Both the position numbers and the translations under genes were made by a program. Source: Candidatus Nitronereus thalassa (GTDB lineage: Bacteria; Nitrospirota; Nitrospiria; Nitrospirales; UBA8639). Taken from it: a DNA stretch of 64,000 nucleotides. The notes beneath the pieces were generated by a model. That model was not told the DNA's origin. It saw only the letters and a program-made list of their open reading frames with translations, and did no database searches. Below are positions 52,297 to 60,510 of this stretch, one piece after another. Numbering within the stretch: the first letter of the stretch is position 1; each line of letters begins with the position of its first letter. Where the stretch lies: contig NZ_JAQOUE010000001.1 of assembly GCF_032191465.1 (NCBI RefSeq), forward strand, positions 3,193,501-3,257,500. Reading direction: 5' to 3'.

Positions 52297-52590
52297 CTAT
52301 TTATGATAGTCAAGAATTTGTACGTTGAAAGCATTGCCACCTTCCCAACGAAATACCACTCGCCATTGATCATTGATCCGAATAGAATGATGACCCTTTA
52401 GCTTTCCCTTTAGCGCCTCAAGTCTGTTTCCCGGGGGGACTCGCAAGTCTTTCAGTTCTGCCGCATCATGTAGATATAGGAGTTTTCTTCTCGTGATGCG
52501 CCTCAATTCTGACGAAAAACGCCTTGTGGCTGATGAATGGACATCGTGAAATAGGTCCTGAGCTAGCTGATTTCCAAACTGTTCGATCAT
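52297..52590 (-). CDS. HigB-type toxin
   Basis: This 97-residue RelE-superfamily protein shows RRITRRKLLYLHDAAELKDLRVPPGNRLEALKGKLKGHHSIRINDQWRVVFRWEGG, the family core with basic active-site residues. It heads the minus-strand module with the HigA antitoxin. The product should be an mRNA interferase. Confidence 0.93.
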   Translation of the reverse strand: MIEQFGNQLAQDLFHDVHSSATRRFSSELRRITRRKLLYLHDAAELKDLRVPPGNRLEALKGKLKGHHSIRINDQWRVVFRWEGGNAFNVQILDYHK

Positions 52591-52689
52591 TGTATCATGT
52601 TATCGGAATATGACAACTCCTTCAATAGCTATGTCGTCATGATAGTTGCGCTGGGAGGAAATTCAGAGGCCTGGAGCAGATTTGCAGTT

Positions 52690-52813
52690 TCTTTATGAAA
52701 CATGGCGGCGATTTGCGGGCTAGAAAATATGTGCCGCGCTCCTCGAAGATGAGGGGAATTTTCTCGATCGCTCCCAATCGTCGGCCTTCATGGTGAAAGA
52801 GCATGAGCTGTAA
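52690..52813 (+). pseudogene. EthD gene remnant with internal deletion
   Basis: The first part matches codons for FMKxxxxxRAxKYV of the EthD gene at 50,809, then about 135 bp are missing, and the rest matches LLEDEGxFxDxSQSSAF ending in KEHEL-stop. The joint changes the frame, so no product is possible. Confidence 0.75.
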
Positions 52814-52952
52814 GTGAAGAAACGGTTCCCGACCTCTTTCTAACCCCCTTTTGCGTGTCCTTTACTTTATGTTGAATGAACGGTAGGTTCTTTTTTTCGT
52901 TAGGTGAATGCGCTGTAGTTCTTCTGGTCGCTCGTACACGGATAGTATTCAC

Positions 52953-53363
52953 ATGTTTCAGATCAAAGGACTCGATCACATCGTTATACGCGCTCAGGAC
53001 GCCGAGGCTTTGGTTACGTTCTATTGTGACGTCCTCGGATGCGTCGTCGAACGCAAGACTTCTCCTGAATTTGGGATTGTTCAGTTGCGTGCCGGTCGTT
53101 CTTTGATTGATATTGTGGCGGTTGACAGCGAGATTGGGCGGATGGGTGGTGGACCCCCCGGAAAAGGGAACCGAAACATGGACCACTTCTGTGTCCGTTT
53201 GGAGACTTTCGATGAGGACACCATTCGCGAGCACCTCAAGCATTACGGGGTCGTCGGTAGCCAACTGGAAACACGCTACGGGGCTGAAGGGAATGGGCCG
53301 TCCATCTATATCCAAGACCCGGAAGGCAATACGGTCGAACTCAAAGGGCCTCCGACTGACTAA
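52953..53363 (+). CDS. VOC-family (glyoxalase-like) protein
   Basis: This 136-residue protein has two beta-alpha-beta-beta-beta units: GLDHIVIRAQDAEALVTFYCDVLG and MDHFCVRLETFDEDTIREHLKHYG, ending in YIQDPEGNTVELKG. His in LDHIV, His in MDHFC and Glu in TVELKG are the usual metal ligands. It may be a lyase or dioxygenase acting on a small substrate; specificity is unknown. It lies beside the decayed EthD copy. Confidence 0.92.
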   Translation: MFQIKGLDHIVIRAQDAEALVTFYCDVLGCVVERKTSPEFGIVQLRAGRSLIDIVAVDSEIGRMGGGPPGKGNRNMDHFCVRLETFDEDTIREHLKHYGVVGSQLETRYGAEGNGPSIYIQDPEGNTVELKGPPTD

Positions 53364-53939
53364 CCACGACCGATCACGATGTACTGGTTAGGCAATGTCT
53401 CTTTGCAAATCTCGCCGTTAAAACCCTCCACCTGGAGTTCGCCATGACTTTCTCGTGAGGGAGTCGCTGCGAAACAGAGACCCTAGGGTGAAAAACCTAG
53501 GTACAGGGCCTGCAATAACACACTTCCCTTCAGCTAATTCTTGAAGCCTTCTCCCCAAACATTTTTTCTCCGAAAATTATAAGAAAATACAAAAAGATAT
53601 CTTCCTCCAAGTAGATCAACGGCGATTAACCTCAATTCTTCATGCCCAACCTGGCAATTTTTTCAGTTGATACCACGGGAAACCGATAAAAATGGTAACC
53701 ATTCAAGTGGCTTGGAATTGGCCATACAAAATCCTTTGGGTAATTTTCGAGGAAGAGACTAACAGGGGACACGTCTCAAAATAAGGCTTTTTATGGGAGC
53801 ACGGAAGCCGGGCGTATGACTTCGCAGTGTTGGGTGCAATAAATGGTGAATTGAATTTGGGGCTGAAACCGACATTTCGGAAAAAGAAGGTTTTGGGAAA
53901 TATCCGAGAACTGATTGTCACATGACGAGGAGAGACCAA
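53364..53939. other. Intergenic region before the PEP-CTERM gene
   Basis: No gene is supported. It contains CCTAGG-gtgaaaaa-CCTAGG near 53,494 within a longer imperfect hairpin, and AATGGT-A-ACCATT at about 53,691-53,703. No riboswitch could be assigned with confidence. The leader of the PEP-CTERM gene is long or the promoter lies deep in this region. Confidence 0.4.
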
Positions 53940-54746
53940 ATGAAACAAACTTTATGGAGTGTAGGATTTTGCTTAGCCTTGGTTGGTCTTACTGCCAATC
54001 CGGCGAAAGGGGTAACCTTGGATTTTGAAAGTTTGTTGCACGGAGATGTCGTGAGAAACCAATTTGCCAGTTCTGGGGTGACTGTCAGCGTCTCCAATCC
54101 TAACGAGAGTAATGACATGTTTGACCTGGGGGTTATCTTTAATGCCGATCCTCTGGCCCACCCAGGAATCTCCGATGATGACCTTCAAGGGCCAAATTGG
54201 TCTACCGGCAATCTAAGCACAAACACGGTCTTGGGAAACATTTTGATCATTCAAGAAAACCTAAACAACCGACCCTTGGGCTCCGATTACGAAACCGATT
54301 CAAGCGGGCAAGTGGTCAAGATTACCGATCCCCTTAAGGTCGATGATGAAGGGAGAAGACCAGCGGGGTCTATTTTCTTTGATTTCACCTCTAACATTAC
54401 GAATTTTGGGTTTGATTTGGTGGACATTGAACAAGTCAGCGCCGATCTCGGTGCGGTGCGTTTTTTCAGTGACAGCAGTTCAGTTACTCCAATACTCGAT
54501 ATCGACTTGAACACGCTCCTTACCGCCAACAGTGCTGTGGTTGGGAATAATTCTATCAATCGGATTGCTCCCATCGATTTGACAGGTTTGGGAGCTATTC
54601 GACGAGCAGAGGTAAAATTTGGTGGATCTGGAGGGTTGGATAATGTCACTGCTGATGCCGTTCCCGAACCTAGCACGGTTTTATTAATGGGCTCTGGCCT
54701 GGCGGGGCTAGCCTGGTGGCGCTGGCGAAGAAAATCATCCTCCTAA
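53940..54746 (+). CDS. PEP-CTERM sorting-domain protein
   Basis: This 268-residue secreted protein has a signal peptide (to about AKGV), a beta-rich domain (TLDFESLLHG, FDFTSNITNFGFDLVDIEQ) and a C-terminal sorting tail: VPEPSTVLLMGSGLAGLAWWRWRRK, with VPEP, hydrophobic helix and Arg cluster. Exosortase normally recognises this signal. No exosortase gene is in the window. GAGGAG precedes the ATG at 53940. Confidence 0.9.
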   Translation: MKQTLWSVGFCLALVGLTANPAKGVTLDFESLLHGDVVRNQFASSGVTVSVSNPNESNDMFDLGVIFNADPLAHPGISDDDLQGPNWSTGNLSTNTVLGNILIIQENLNNRPLGSDYETDSSGQVVKITDPLKVDDEGRRPAGSIFFDFTSNITNFGFDLVDIEQVSADLGAVRFFSDSSSVTPILDIDLNTLLTANSAVVGNNSINRIAPIDLTGLGAIRRAEVKFGGSGGLDNVTADAVPEPSTVLLMGSGLAGLAWWRWRRKSSS

Positions 54747-55360
54747 AATAAAGTTGAAGTGGACGAAGAGGAGGCCATGATGGCGAATTCGATTAGGTCA
54801 CCGAACCAAAATGTGGCCCTCGAGGTGAGACACTCGTTAGTGAAAAAGGCCAGGTAGCTGTCCTTCCATGATTTTTTATCCAAGCCTAGAATGTGTTCCT
54901 GCAGGACTTAAACCAAAATTCGTTTGAACCACCCCAGGTACTCTATCACAAGCACGCAACCTGATCCCTTTTCCTCTGCTGAGCGATTCCCCGGACTGAG
55001 CGTGAAGATCAAGGCGCTGGTGACAATGGCGATTCAAAATAGAAATAGGGATCAAATCTTTTGTTGAGAGTTTTGGGTTTTGGCTCAGGCTTGAGTTAAG
55101 CCCTTTTGTCATCCCGAGTCGCGTGAGCCGGTTTGGTTGAGACTGGATTCATAGCCTCACATGCCGGTTGATGTTTATCGAAGACCAGGCCAATTGAATT
55201 ACTACGTGTGAAATTAAGACCTGACGCCACCCCCGCCCCCTCCACCTTACAAGGCAAGATCCCGGAACGGTTCATTGACTATTTGATCGTGTTTTCCCAA
55301 CAATAGGTGCCGCGAGCGCGTGGAAATTCCTATCCATTCTTTTCGATGAGGGAGCGCATT
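54747..55360. other. Intergenic region
   Basis: About 610 bp without a supported gene. A 78-codon minus-strand frame at 54,876-55,112 shows no family features and no ribosome site, so it is left out. A Pro-like C-rich stretch lies at about 55,225-55,250. Confidence 0.4.
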
Positions 55361-56677
55361 ATGTTGCATATGTTTCAAAAGATTCGCCAATCACTCACCG
55401 GCAATCATTCCTCCTCTACCTTTTTTCAACTACCTCTTTTTATGACAGGCAACGTATTTGTCTGTCCTTTGATCTTCGCGATCGGATTTTTTCTGCAAGC
55501 CCTGTTGTTCCCTATACCGGCGATTTCGCAACCGCAAGAGATTTTCCCTGAGGGTGATCAAGAATATTTTCAAGCCCTCCTGGCACTCGAAAATGACAAG
55601 GAGTACAAAAAATTCTTGCTGGAAAGTGTTTCTTACGCTGATGGCAAGAAAGTGGAATATCGTGATTATAAAGGGGTCAGGCCTACTGGCGATGAAACAG
55701 GAGCCGAATCTGCTGATACGAGGGAGAATGCCGGTCATTTTGGAAAACCTACATACGATGCCTTGCGCAACATGGATTGGTTCAGGAAAAACAATTATCA
55801 AAATTTCATCCGAAATGTTGGTCAGAATATTTACCCGGTCATCATTGCGAGTGACTATGAACCAGGGAAAGAGGGGGTCGGCAGCTCCTATTACTTGTAT
55901 CGAAGGGGCCATCCTGTCAAAACGGTCACGCCTACTTCAGTCATGTATGAGATGGAAAAAATTCTTGCCCACATCCCAATGGGCGTCTTCATTCTAATCT
56001 CTCCCTACTTTGATAATGTGGCCGATCGACCCGAGGGGTGGGAAGCACCGCTTATTGAATATAAACAACATGTTGAACATATCAAAGGGCTTTTGGAAAA
56101 AAGTGATTCGCATCACGCGACATCGATCAGAGCCATACAGATGTTAGATCTGGTGAATCACTATTTACAGGACTGTATTGAAAATGGTGCTGGTGATGAA
56201 CAGTCGTATAGTGCGTTTGCTCATCGAATAATCCCCTACGTTGCGGAGGCCATGAAAGCCGCCGTGGAATTGCAAGTGCAAGCGGGGGTGCGCGCCATGA
56301 GCCAATGGAAACAAGAGTTAGGTCCGCAAGAATGGGACAAGCTTCATGTGTTAATTCCCGTGGTGTGGCCCGTGGCGGAAGGCAATCCGCGACGGCAGAT
56401 TTTTGAACATCTCATGATACCTGAGCGGGCGAAAACAAACATCTTTGAGGTTCATGCACGATCGCATGATGAGGCCCGAACGACATTAGGCAGAATTAAA
56501 GGGGATTCGGTGATGGCGAATCTCACATTCGATAAGAGTACCCCCTTTGGCATGGGGAGTTACCTGCGTTTATCATCGCCAACCGATCTCGTTCAGGGGG
56601 TCACGGCCGAAGAATTGAAGAAGTACCCTAAACCCAAGGCAAATCATCTCCCTATGAACACACCCGACAGCGATTAA
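55361..56677 (+). CDS. Secreted protein of unknown function
   Basis: This 438-residue protein has a hydrophobic N-terminal segment (VCPLIFAIGFFLQALLFPIPAIS) and a mature part with acidic and aromatic helices. Notable segments are EYFQALLALENDKEYKKFLLESV, DWFRKNNYQNFIRNVGQNIYPVII, PMGVFILISPYFDNVADRPEGW and WPVAEGNPRRQIFEHLMIPE. No cofactor or catalytic motif is recognised. GAGGGAG precedes ATG 55361; ATG 55346 is an alternative. A degenerate EthD remnant follows. Confidence 0.75.
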   Translation: MLHMFQKIRQSLTGNHSSSTFFQLPLFMTGNVFVCPLIFAIGFFLQALLFPIPAISQPQEIFPEGDQEYFQALLALENDKEYKKFLLESVSYADGKKVEYRDYKGVRPTGDETGAESADTRENAGHFGKPTYDALRNMDWFRKNNYQNFIRNVGQNIYPVIIASDYEPGKEGVGSSYYLYRRGHPVKTVTPTSVMYEMEKILAHIPMGVFILISPYFDNVADRPEGWEAPLIEYKQHVEHIKGLLEKSDSHHATSIRAIQMLDLVNHYLQDCIENGAGDEQSYSAFAHRIIPYVAEAMKAAVELQVQAGVRAMSQWKQELGPQEWDKLHVLIPVVWPVAEGNPRRQIFEHLMIPERAKTNIFEVHARSHDEARTTLGRIKGDSVMANLTFDKSTPFGMGSYLRLSSPTDLVQGVTAEELKKYPKPKANHLPMNTPDSD

Positions 56678-56735
56678 GAAAAGGATTATTTTATAGAGAA
56701 CCCAGGGTCAGCAACCGTTGCTGACTCTAAACCCG

Positions 56736-56810
56736 CTTCTCGAAGATTAAGGGAAGTTTATCGATTACTCCGAATCATCGGCTTTCATTGTGAATGAGTA
56801 TGAGCTGTAG
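56736..56810 (+). pseudogene. Second EthD 3' remnant
   Basis: About 24 codons match LLED-GKFID-S-SSAFI--E-EL-stop of the EthD gene at 50,809, with an in-frame TAA at the fourth codon. Nothing of the gene start remains. Confidence 0.7.
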
Positions 56811-56849
56811 GATAAGAAAACGTTTCTGCTCCCTGGTCTTTCTCTCGCG

Positions 56850-57332
56850 TTAAGATTTGGCTTCTTCGTCTTTAGGGCGCTCAGGAGAGGAGCAAGTGGG
56901 ACAAACCTTCTTCAGGCTTTCCTCGAACGGACCCGTACATTCGGAATGTGCGGAAGCATACCATGGCACCGTTTGTTCAGTACTCGACCCTTTCGGGGTA
57001 TCATTGATCAGCTCAATCGCCAGTGGAACCATGCCATGTTGCTGGATTGAGTTGGGTCTATCGTCGGGGCTGAGCCTATCCGAATACGCGAGTCTCACCT
57101 CAATGATCCAGGGCTCCGGGGGGAAGAGCATCTTATGAAAGATCCGTTGGAAGGCCAGTATTTCTCCTGATTCATAAATTCGAAAGATGCGTGGTTCTGG
57201 TGCACGCCCGTTGCACGGACAATTGTTTAACGGAGACTCATCGATACGGCTTGTGTATGCCGTTGCCGAACTTGGATCAAATGCATAGGCTTGATCGAAC
57301 CACGGTTTGTAGGAATGTCGATCATATGTCAT
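56850..57332 (-). CDS. Hypothetical cysteine-containing protein
   Basis: This protein of about 160 residues starts at MTYDRHSY (TTG and GTG codons further upstream are alternatives). It contains CPCNG and CPTCSSPE pairs that could bind a metal, plus a well-folded looking middle (PEPRIFRIYESGEILAFQRIFHKMLFPPEPWIIEVRLAY). No family is recognised. It precedes no gene on its strand closely. Confidence 0.55.
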   Translation of the reverse strand: MTYDRHSYKPWFDQAYAFDPSSATAYTSRIDESPLNNCPCNGRAPEPRIFRIYESGEILAFQRIFHKMLFPPEPWIIEVRLAYSDRLSPDDRPNSIQQHGMVPLAIELINDTPKGSSTEQTVPWYASAHSECTGPFEESLKKVCPTCSSPERPKDEEAKS

Positions 57333-57434
57333 GACATGTAGACATTCACTCACCAAGTACGTCGCCGTTGATCTGGAAAAAGCCTCTCGCAGGATCTCTT
57401 CGTCTGCAAGAGGCCAATTCGCTTTGCATTATCA

Positions 57435-57893
57435 TTATGGAATTTCAACAATATCCGATTTCATTGGTCCAAGCAGACTTAACAATTCCGCTTGTTCGGC
57501 TTTGGGCACGTTTAGCGTATTCAGGGCGGCGACCAGATCGCTCACGAGCGCTGAAAACTCCGCATTCGTAATGCCCATCCCCTTATGCGTGGTGATCATA
57601 TCCCTCCCAGAGTAGGTGCACGGTCCATCTGTAGCTGCACAGACTTGATCCACCAGGTGTCCCTTTAATCGCGGGATATTCGTCGTGGCAAAGCGACCAT
57701 TAATTCGATTGTCCTTGCTGACATTCCCGACGAACTCATCGATGACTTTCACAATAGCGGGTTTCCCCCCTAACCGGTTGTACAAAGAATCCGTCATCTT
57801 ACCAACGGGGGGTTCGGTCGAGGTACAGGCTGCTGAGGTGAGCCATACCCCGATGATCACGCTGGCTTGAACTGTTCTCATGAATGCATGCAT
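57435..57893 (-). CDS. Truncated hemoglobin (group 1-like) lipoprotein
   Basis: This 152-residue protein starts at MHAFMRTV with AAGGAGG upstream. A lipobox TSAAC places the lipidated cysteine at about 23. The globin has YNRLGGKPAIVKVIDEFVGNV, RLKGHLVDQVCAATDGPCTY and the proximal His in TTHKGMGI, as in trHb1 proteins. Export as a lipoprotein is rare for this family. The gene is divergent from the MarR regulator, and two operator-like palindromes lie between them. Confidence 0.9.
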   Translation of the reverse strand: MHAFMRTVQASVIIGVWLTSAACTSTEPPVGKMTDSLYNRLGGKPAIVKVIDEFVGNVSKDNRINGRFATTNIPRLKGHLVDQVCAATDGPCTYSGRDMITTHKGMGITNAEFSALVSDLVAALNTLNVPKAEQAELLSLLGPMKSDIVEIP

Positions 57894-57925
57894 GTTTTTG
57901 CCTCCTTGTGAGTATATGATTAATA

Positions 57926-57940
57926 GTATCGAATCGATAC
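57926..57940. promoter_or_regulatory. MarR operator, site 1
   Basis: GTATCGAATCGATAC, a perfect 15-bp inverted repeat, followed by AATTAA. It lies 32 bp upstream of the hemoglobin start. A second copy with a changed centre is 38 bp further on. Confidence 0.7.
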
Positions 57941-57978
57941 AATTAACTATCGCAGAGGATTGGGTATTTGTCAAATTT

Positions 57979-57993
57979 GTATCGAGGCGATAC
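57979..57993. promoter_or_regulatory. MarR operator, site 2
   Basis: GTATCGAGGCGATAC, a 15-bp inverted repeat of the same half-sites, followed by AATTCA. It lies 9 bp before the preferred MarR start, so it would block its own transcription. Confidence 0.7.
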
Positions 57994-58002
57994 AATTCAT
58001 TC

Positions 58003-58566
58003 ATGAATGTCGGGGATGTACAAGACCTGTTAGAAAGACTGAACAACCTTCTTCGGATGGAGGCGCGGACCTTTGGACTGAAATATGGATTGTTACCCGT
58101 CCAAATCGAGGCCCTGACTTACCTGACACGATGCAATCGCTATTCAGATACGCCACAAGCGGTCACGGAGTATTTGGGGCTGACAAAAGGAACCGTCTCA
58201 CAATCCCTGAAAATCCTAGAGCACAAGGGCTTTTTAAAAAAACACCAAGACACTAAAGATAAACGGATTACCCACCTCACCCCAACCGCGAAAGGACGAA
58301 AACTTATTGAGCAATCCTTTCCAGCCAAAAGCCTGAAAGCGGCATTAGCCAAGATGAAGTCGTTACCGGTAGGAAACCTTGAGGAAAGCCTGCGAACGCT
58401 CTTGCGCGAGATGCAGTACATCAATAGCCGTAACACATTTGCCGCTTGCCATACGTGTCGATTTAATGAACAACATCCAAATGGGTACGTGTGCGGGTTG
58501 ACGAAGGAACCGTTGAGTGATCGAGAGATACAATTGATTTGTCGTGAACATGAATACCCATCATGA
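58003..58566 (+). CDS. MarR-family regulator with C-terminal cysteine cluster
   Basis: This 187-residue protein has a winged helix (QAVTEYLGLTKGTVSQSLKILEHKGFLKKHQDTKDKRITHLTPTAKG) of the MarR type. A C-terminal addition has CHTC, then C in GYVCGL and C in LICREHE, four cysteines that could hold an Fe-S cluster or zinc. This would make it a redox, O2 or NO sensor. The start at 58003 is 9 bp after an operator, and no ribosome site is seen, so the mRNA may be leaderless. It probably controls the divergent truncated hemoglobin. Confidence 0.88.
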   Translation: MNVGDVQDLLERLNNLLRMEARTFGLKYGLLPVQIEALTYLTRCNRYSDTPQAVTEYLGLTKGTVSQSLKILEHKGFLKKHQDTKDKRITHLTPTAKGRKLIEQSFPAKSLKAALAKMKSLPVGNLEESLRTLLREMQYINSRNTFAACHTCRFNEQHPNGYVCGLTKEPLSDREIQLICREHEYPS

Positions 58567-58667
58567 ACGAATTGTCTTTTTATTCATGCCCATGGTTTAG
58601 TATGAAAATGCCGGCATCGGCGTTTGCTCAAACACTTGCGGCTTAGCGAAACGCCAAAGAGGACACC

Positions 58668-59063
58668 ATGACTGAACAACGTATGGACGCTGAATTGGAC
58701 TCTCCTACTCCTAAATCTCTCGTAGAACAGTGGGTGTGCGCCTTCAATAAGGCTGACGTGGAGGCTCTTGTTACTTTCTATGCCCACGATGCGGTGAATC
58801 ATCAGGTGGCATTCGATCCTGTGGAGGGCAGAGAGGCCATTCGAGCAATGTTTCAACGGGAATTTGCGAACGCCACGATGACCTGTCTAGTTGAAAATCT
58901 GTTTGAGGATGGTGAATGGGCTATCTTGGAATGGCGTGATCCATTAGGGCTACGGGGATGTGGCTTTTTTCATGTTGTTGGTGGCAAGATCCAATTTCAG
59001 CGAGGGTATTGGGATCAACTAAGTTTTTTACGGCAACAAGGCCAACCCTTGCCGACCGAATAG
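58668..59063 (+). CDS. SnoaL-like (NTF2 superfamily) protein
   Basis: This 131-residue protein has VEQWVCAFNKADVEALVTFYAHDAVNHQVAF, GREAIRAMFQREFA and GCGFFHVVGGKIQFQRGYWDQLSFLRQ, the SnoaL-like polyketide cyclase pattern. It is a small ligand-binding or enzymatic barrel of unknown substrate. AGAGGA precedes the ATG. Confidence 0.92.
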   Translation: MTEQRMDAELDSPTPKSLVEQWVCAFNKADVEALVTFYAHDAVNHQVAFDPVEGREAIRAMFQREFANATMTCLVENLFEDGEWAILEWRDPLGLRGCGFFHVVGGKIQFQRGYWDQLSFLRQQGQPLPTE

Positions 59064-59244
59064 TCTTTATCCGTCTCTCATATAACCGCGTATCTGTGAA
59101 AAGCAAAGGTGTTAGAAACCTTTGCTTGTATTCTAGAACTGCGCACCTTAGATTCGACGCAACGGTCATGGAGTTGAAGCTTCACAATGTCCTTTCCTTT
59201 TCATATCTACAACACAAAGCTCTACTGTTTCTTGAGGGGAACTA

Positions 59245-59616
59245 GTGCCTCAATCTAAGAAAGCACGAACACAATACATGTGTTTGTTATGCGGCATATT
59301 CTCGGAAACCGGTCCTGGTTTTTGCGCGGTCAATCTTCATGACTTCAAACAGTTGAAATTGAATGAATTGAAGAATGGATATGCGGAATCCTTTCAGAAA
59401 GGGTATGCCCATTTGTCTTGCCTCGAACAGTTTATTCCTTCCGGTGAATCTGACGAAAACAATTGTGCTGTGTGTCGTTCTGTGATTCATCAACCATCTA
59501 CTGCTCTGAAACTTGCGGTGTACGTATATCGCAAACGCGGCTGTTATACCGTCATCCCTATTCATGAGAAATGTTTTCGCAAGATTAAGCAAGAACAGTT
59601 TCATCTCTTACGGTGA
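59245..59616 (+). CDS. Cys/His-rich small protein, probable zinc binding
   Basis: This 123-residue protein starts at GTG with GAGGGG upstream. Cysteine pairs CLLCG and CAVCR and further His/Cys (HLSC, HEKC) could form one or two zinc sites. No known family is recognised. The gene has no close partner. Confidence 0.6.
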   Translation: MPQSKKARTQYMCLLCGIFSETGPGFCAVNLHDFKQLKLNELKNGYAESFQKGYAHLSCLEQFIPSGESDENNCAVCRSVIHQPSTALKLAVYVYRKRGCYTVIPIHEKCFRKIKQEQFHLLR

Positions 59617-59899
59617 GATGGGTTTGGGGTCAAAACCTGGCTCCACCCCTTAATTGCAGACAAAACCGCCCATTATTTACACATCAATTTCCTTTCAAAT
59701 AATCTTTTTTTGCACATTTTGGCTTTTTAATATCCATTCGATCTTGTTTGGCAAAATTTTTTGTCTTTTTTCCCCATAAAATACTGGGCCATCAAAGCGC
59801 AACGGTTCTTCATATCTACCGATAACAATCTCATTGTCTATTATGTGGCCTGTTAGGTGGAGAATGGCCAGTGAAAACACGCTGAAGGAGGGAACCGCT
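59617..59899. other. AT-rich intergenic region
   Basis: About 280 bp, very AT-rich with T runs at 59,700-59,770. No gene or RNA is assigned. It carries the promoter of the small protein gene at 59,900. Confidence 0.35.
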
Positions 59900-60076
59900 A
59901 TGGGATTAGGTGCTATTGCTCAAAATGTTTCCACAGCAATTAACGGGTTAATCGTCAATTCGGTTTTTCAAAATTCCCGGAGTCAGGCGACACCGATTGA
60001 ACAAAACCAACTGGGGCAAACCGACTCCGTCAGCATTTCCTCAAAAGCCAGGGAGCTTTCAAGCAAGTCCAAATAA
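59900..60076 (+). CDS. Small protein (58 residues), flagellar-regulator-like tail
   Basis: The ATG at 59900 is preceded by GGAGGGA, well spaced. The product starts MGLGAIAQNV, has a Asn/Gln-rich middle and ends DSVSISSKARELSSKSK, a motif reminiscent of the start of FlgM-type and other flagellin-related small proteins. The likeness is weak. No flagellar gene is near. Confidence 0.55.
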   Translation: MGLGAIAQNVSTAINGLIVNSVFQNSRSQATPIEQNQLGQTDSVSISSKARELSSKSK

Positions 60077-60108
60077 TAATAGGCCGCGTGCGAATCCTAT
60101 CATGGGCC

Positions 60109-60510
60109 TTACCTTCCAAAGTCGAATTCAAATACTTTAAAGCCGGACTGGTCTTCTCGGGTTGATAAATCAAACGTCGAAGATCCCCCTGCTCCCTGTC
60201 GCGGGTACAAATCTACGTCGCGGAGCTCCATCGAACGGGACGGTTCTGGGCCAGCATCTGTACGCCATTCTATTTGTGGCGAAGCTGGGGCCCGCCACGC
60301 ATTAGGATTAGGGGGAGGTTGACGCCATTTCGAGGACTTGAAGACTTGGTCAGAGAAATCGGAGCGATAGGCACTCTGATCGGGCAAGTGAGACAAGGTG
60401 GTTGCCTGTTGAATTTTTTCCGATGCGAGAAGCAACGGGATGAGGAGCACCAATCCCCACACCAGGTTGATGGGGGCAGGCGGTTCGAGGCAAAGACGAT
60501 GGGCCGTCAT
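60109..60510 (-). CDS. Membrane-anchored hypothetical protein
   Basis: This protein of about 133 residues overlaps the stop of the solute-binding protein gene by 4 bp (ATGA), so it is translationally coupled. It has one hydrophobic segment (INLVWGLVLLIPLLLAS) and a Pro/Ser/Arg-rich soluble part (WRQPPPNPNAWRAP). Function is unknown; it should act with the binding protein. Confidence 0.65.
   Translation of the reverse strand: MTAHRLCLEPPAPINLVWGLVLLIPLLLASEKIQQATTLSHLPDQSAYRSDFSDQVFKSSKWRQPPPNPNAWRAPASPQIEWRTDAGPEPSRSMELRDVDLYPRQGAGGSSTFDLSTREDQSGFKVFEFDFGR

Noticed and set aside
53480-53921. Possible c-di-GMP riboswitch upstream of the PEP-CTERM gene
   Set aside because: Hairpins are present but the conserved core of the known c-di-GMP aptamers is absent.
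54876-55112. 78-codon minus-strand frame
   Set aside because: No ribosome site, biased composition and no family pattern.
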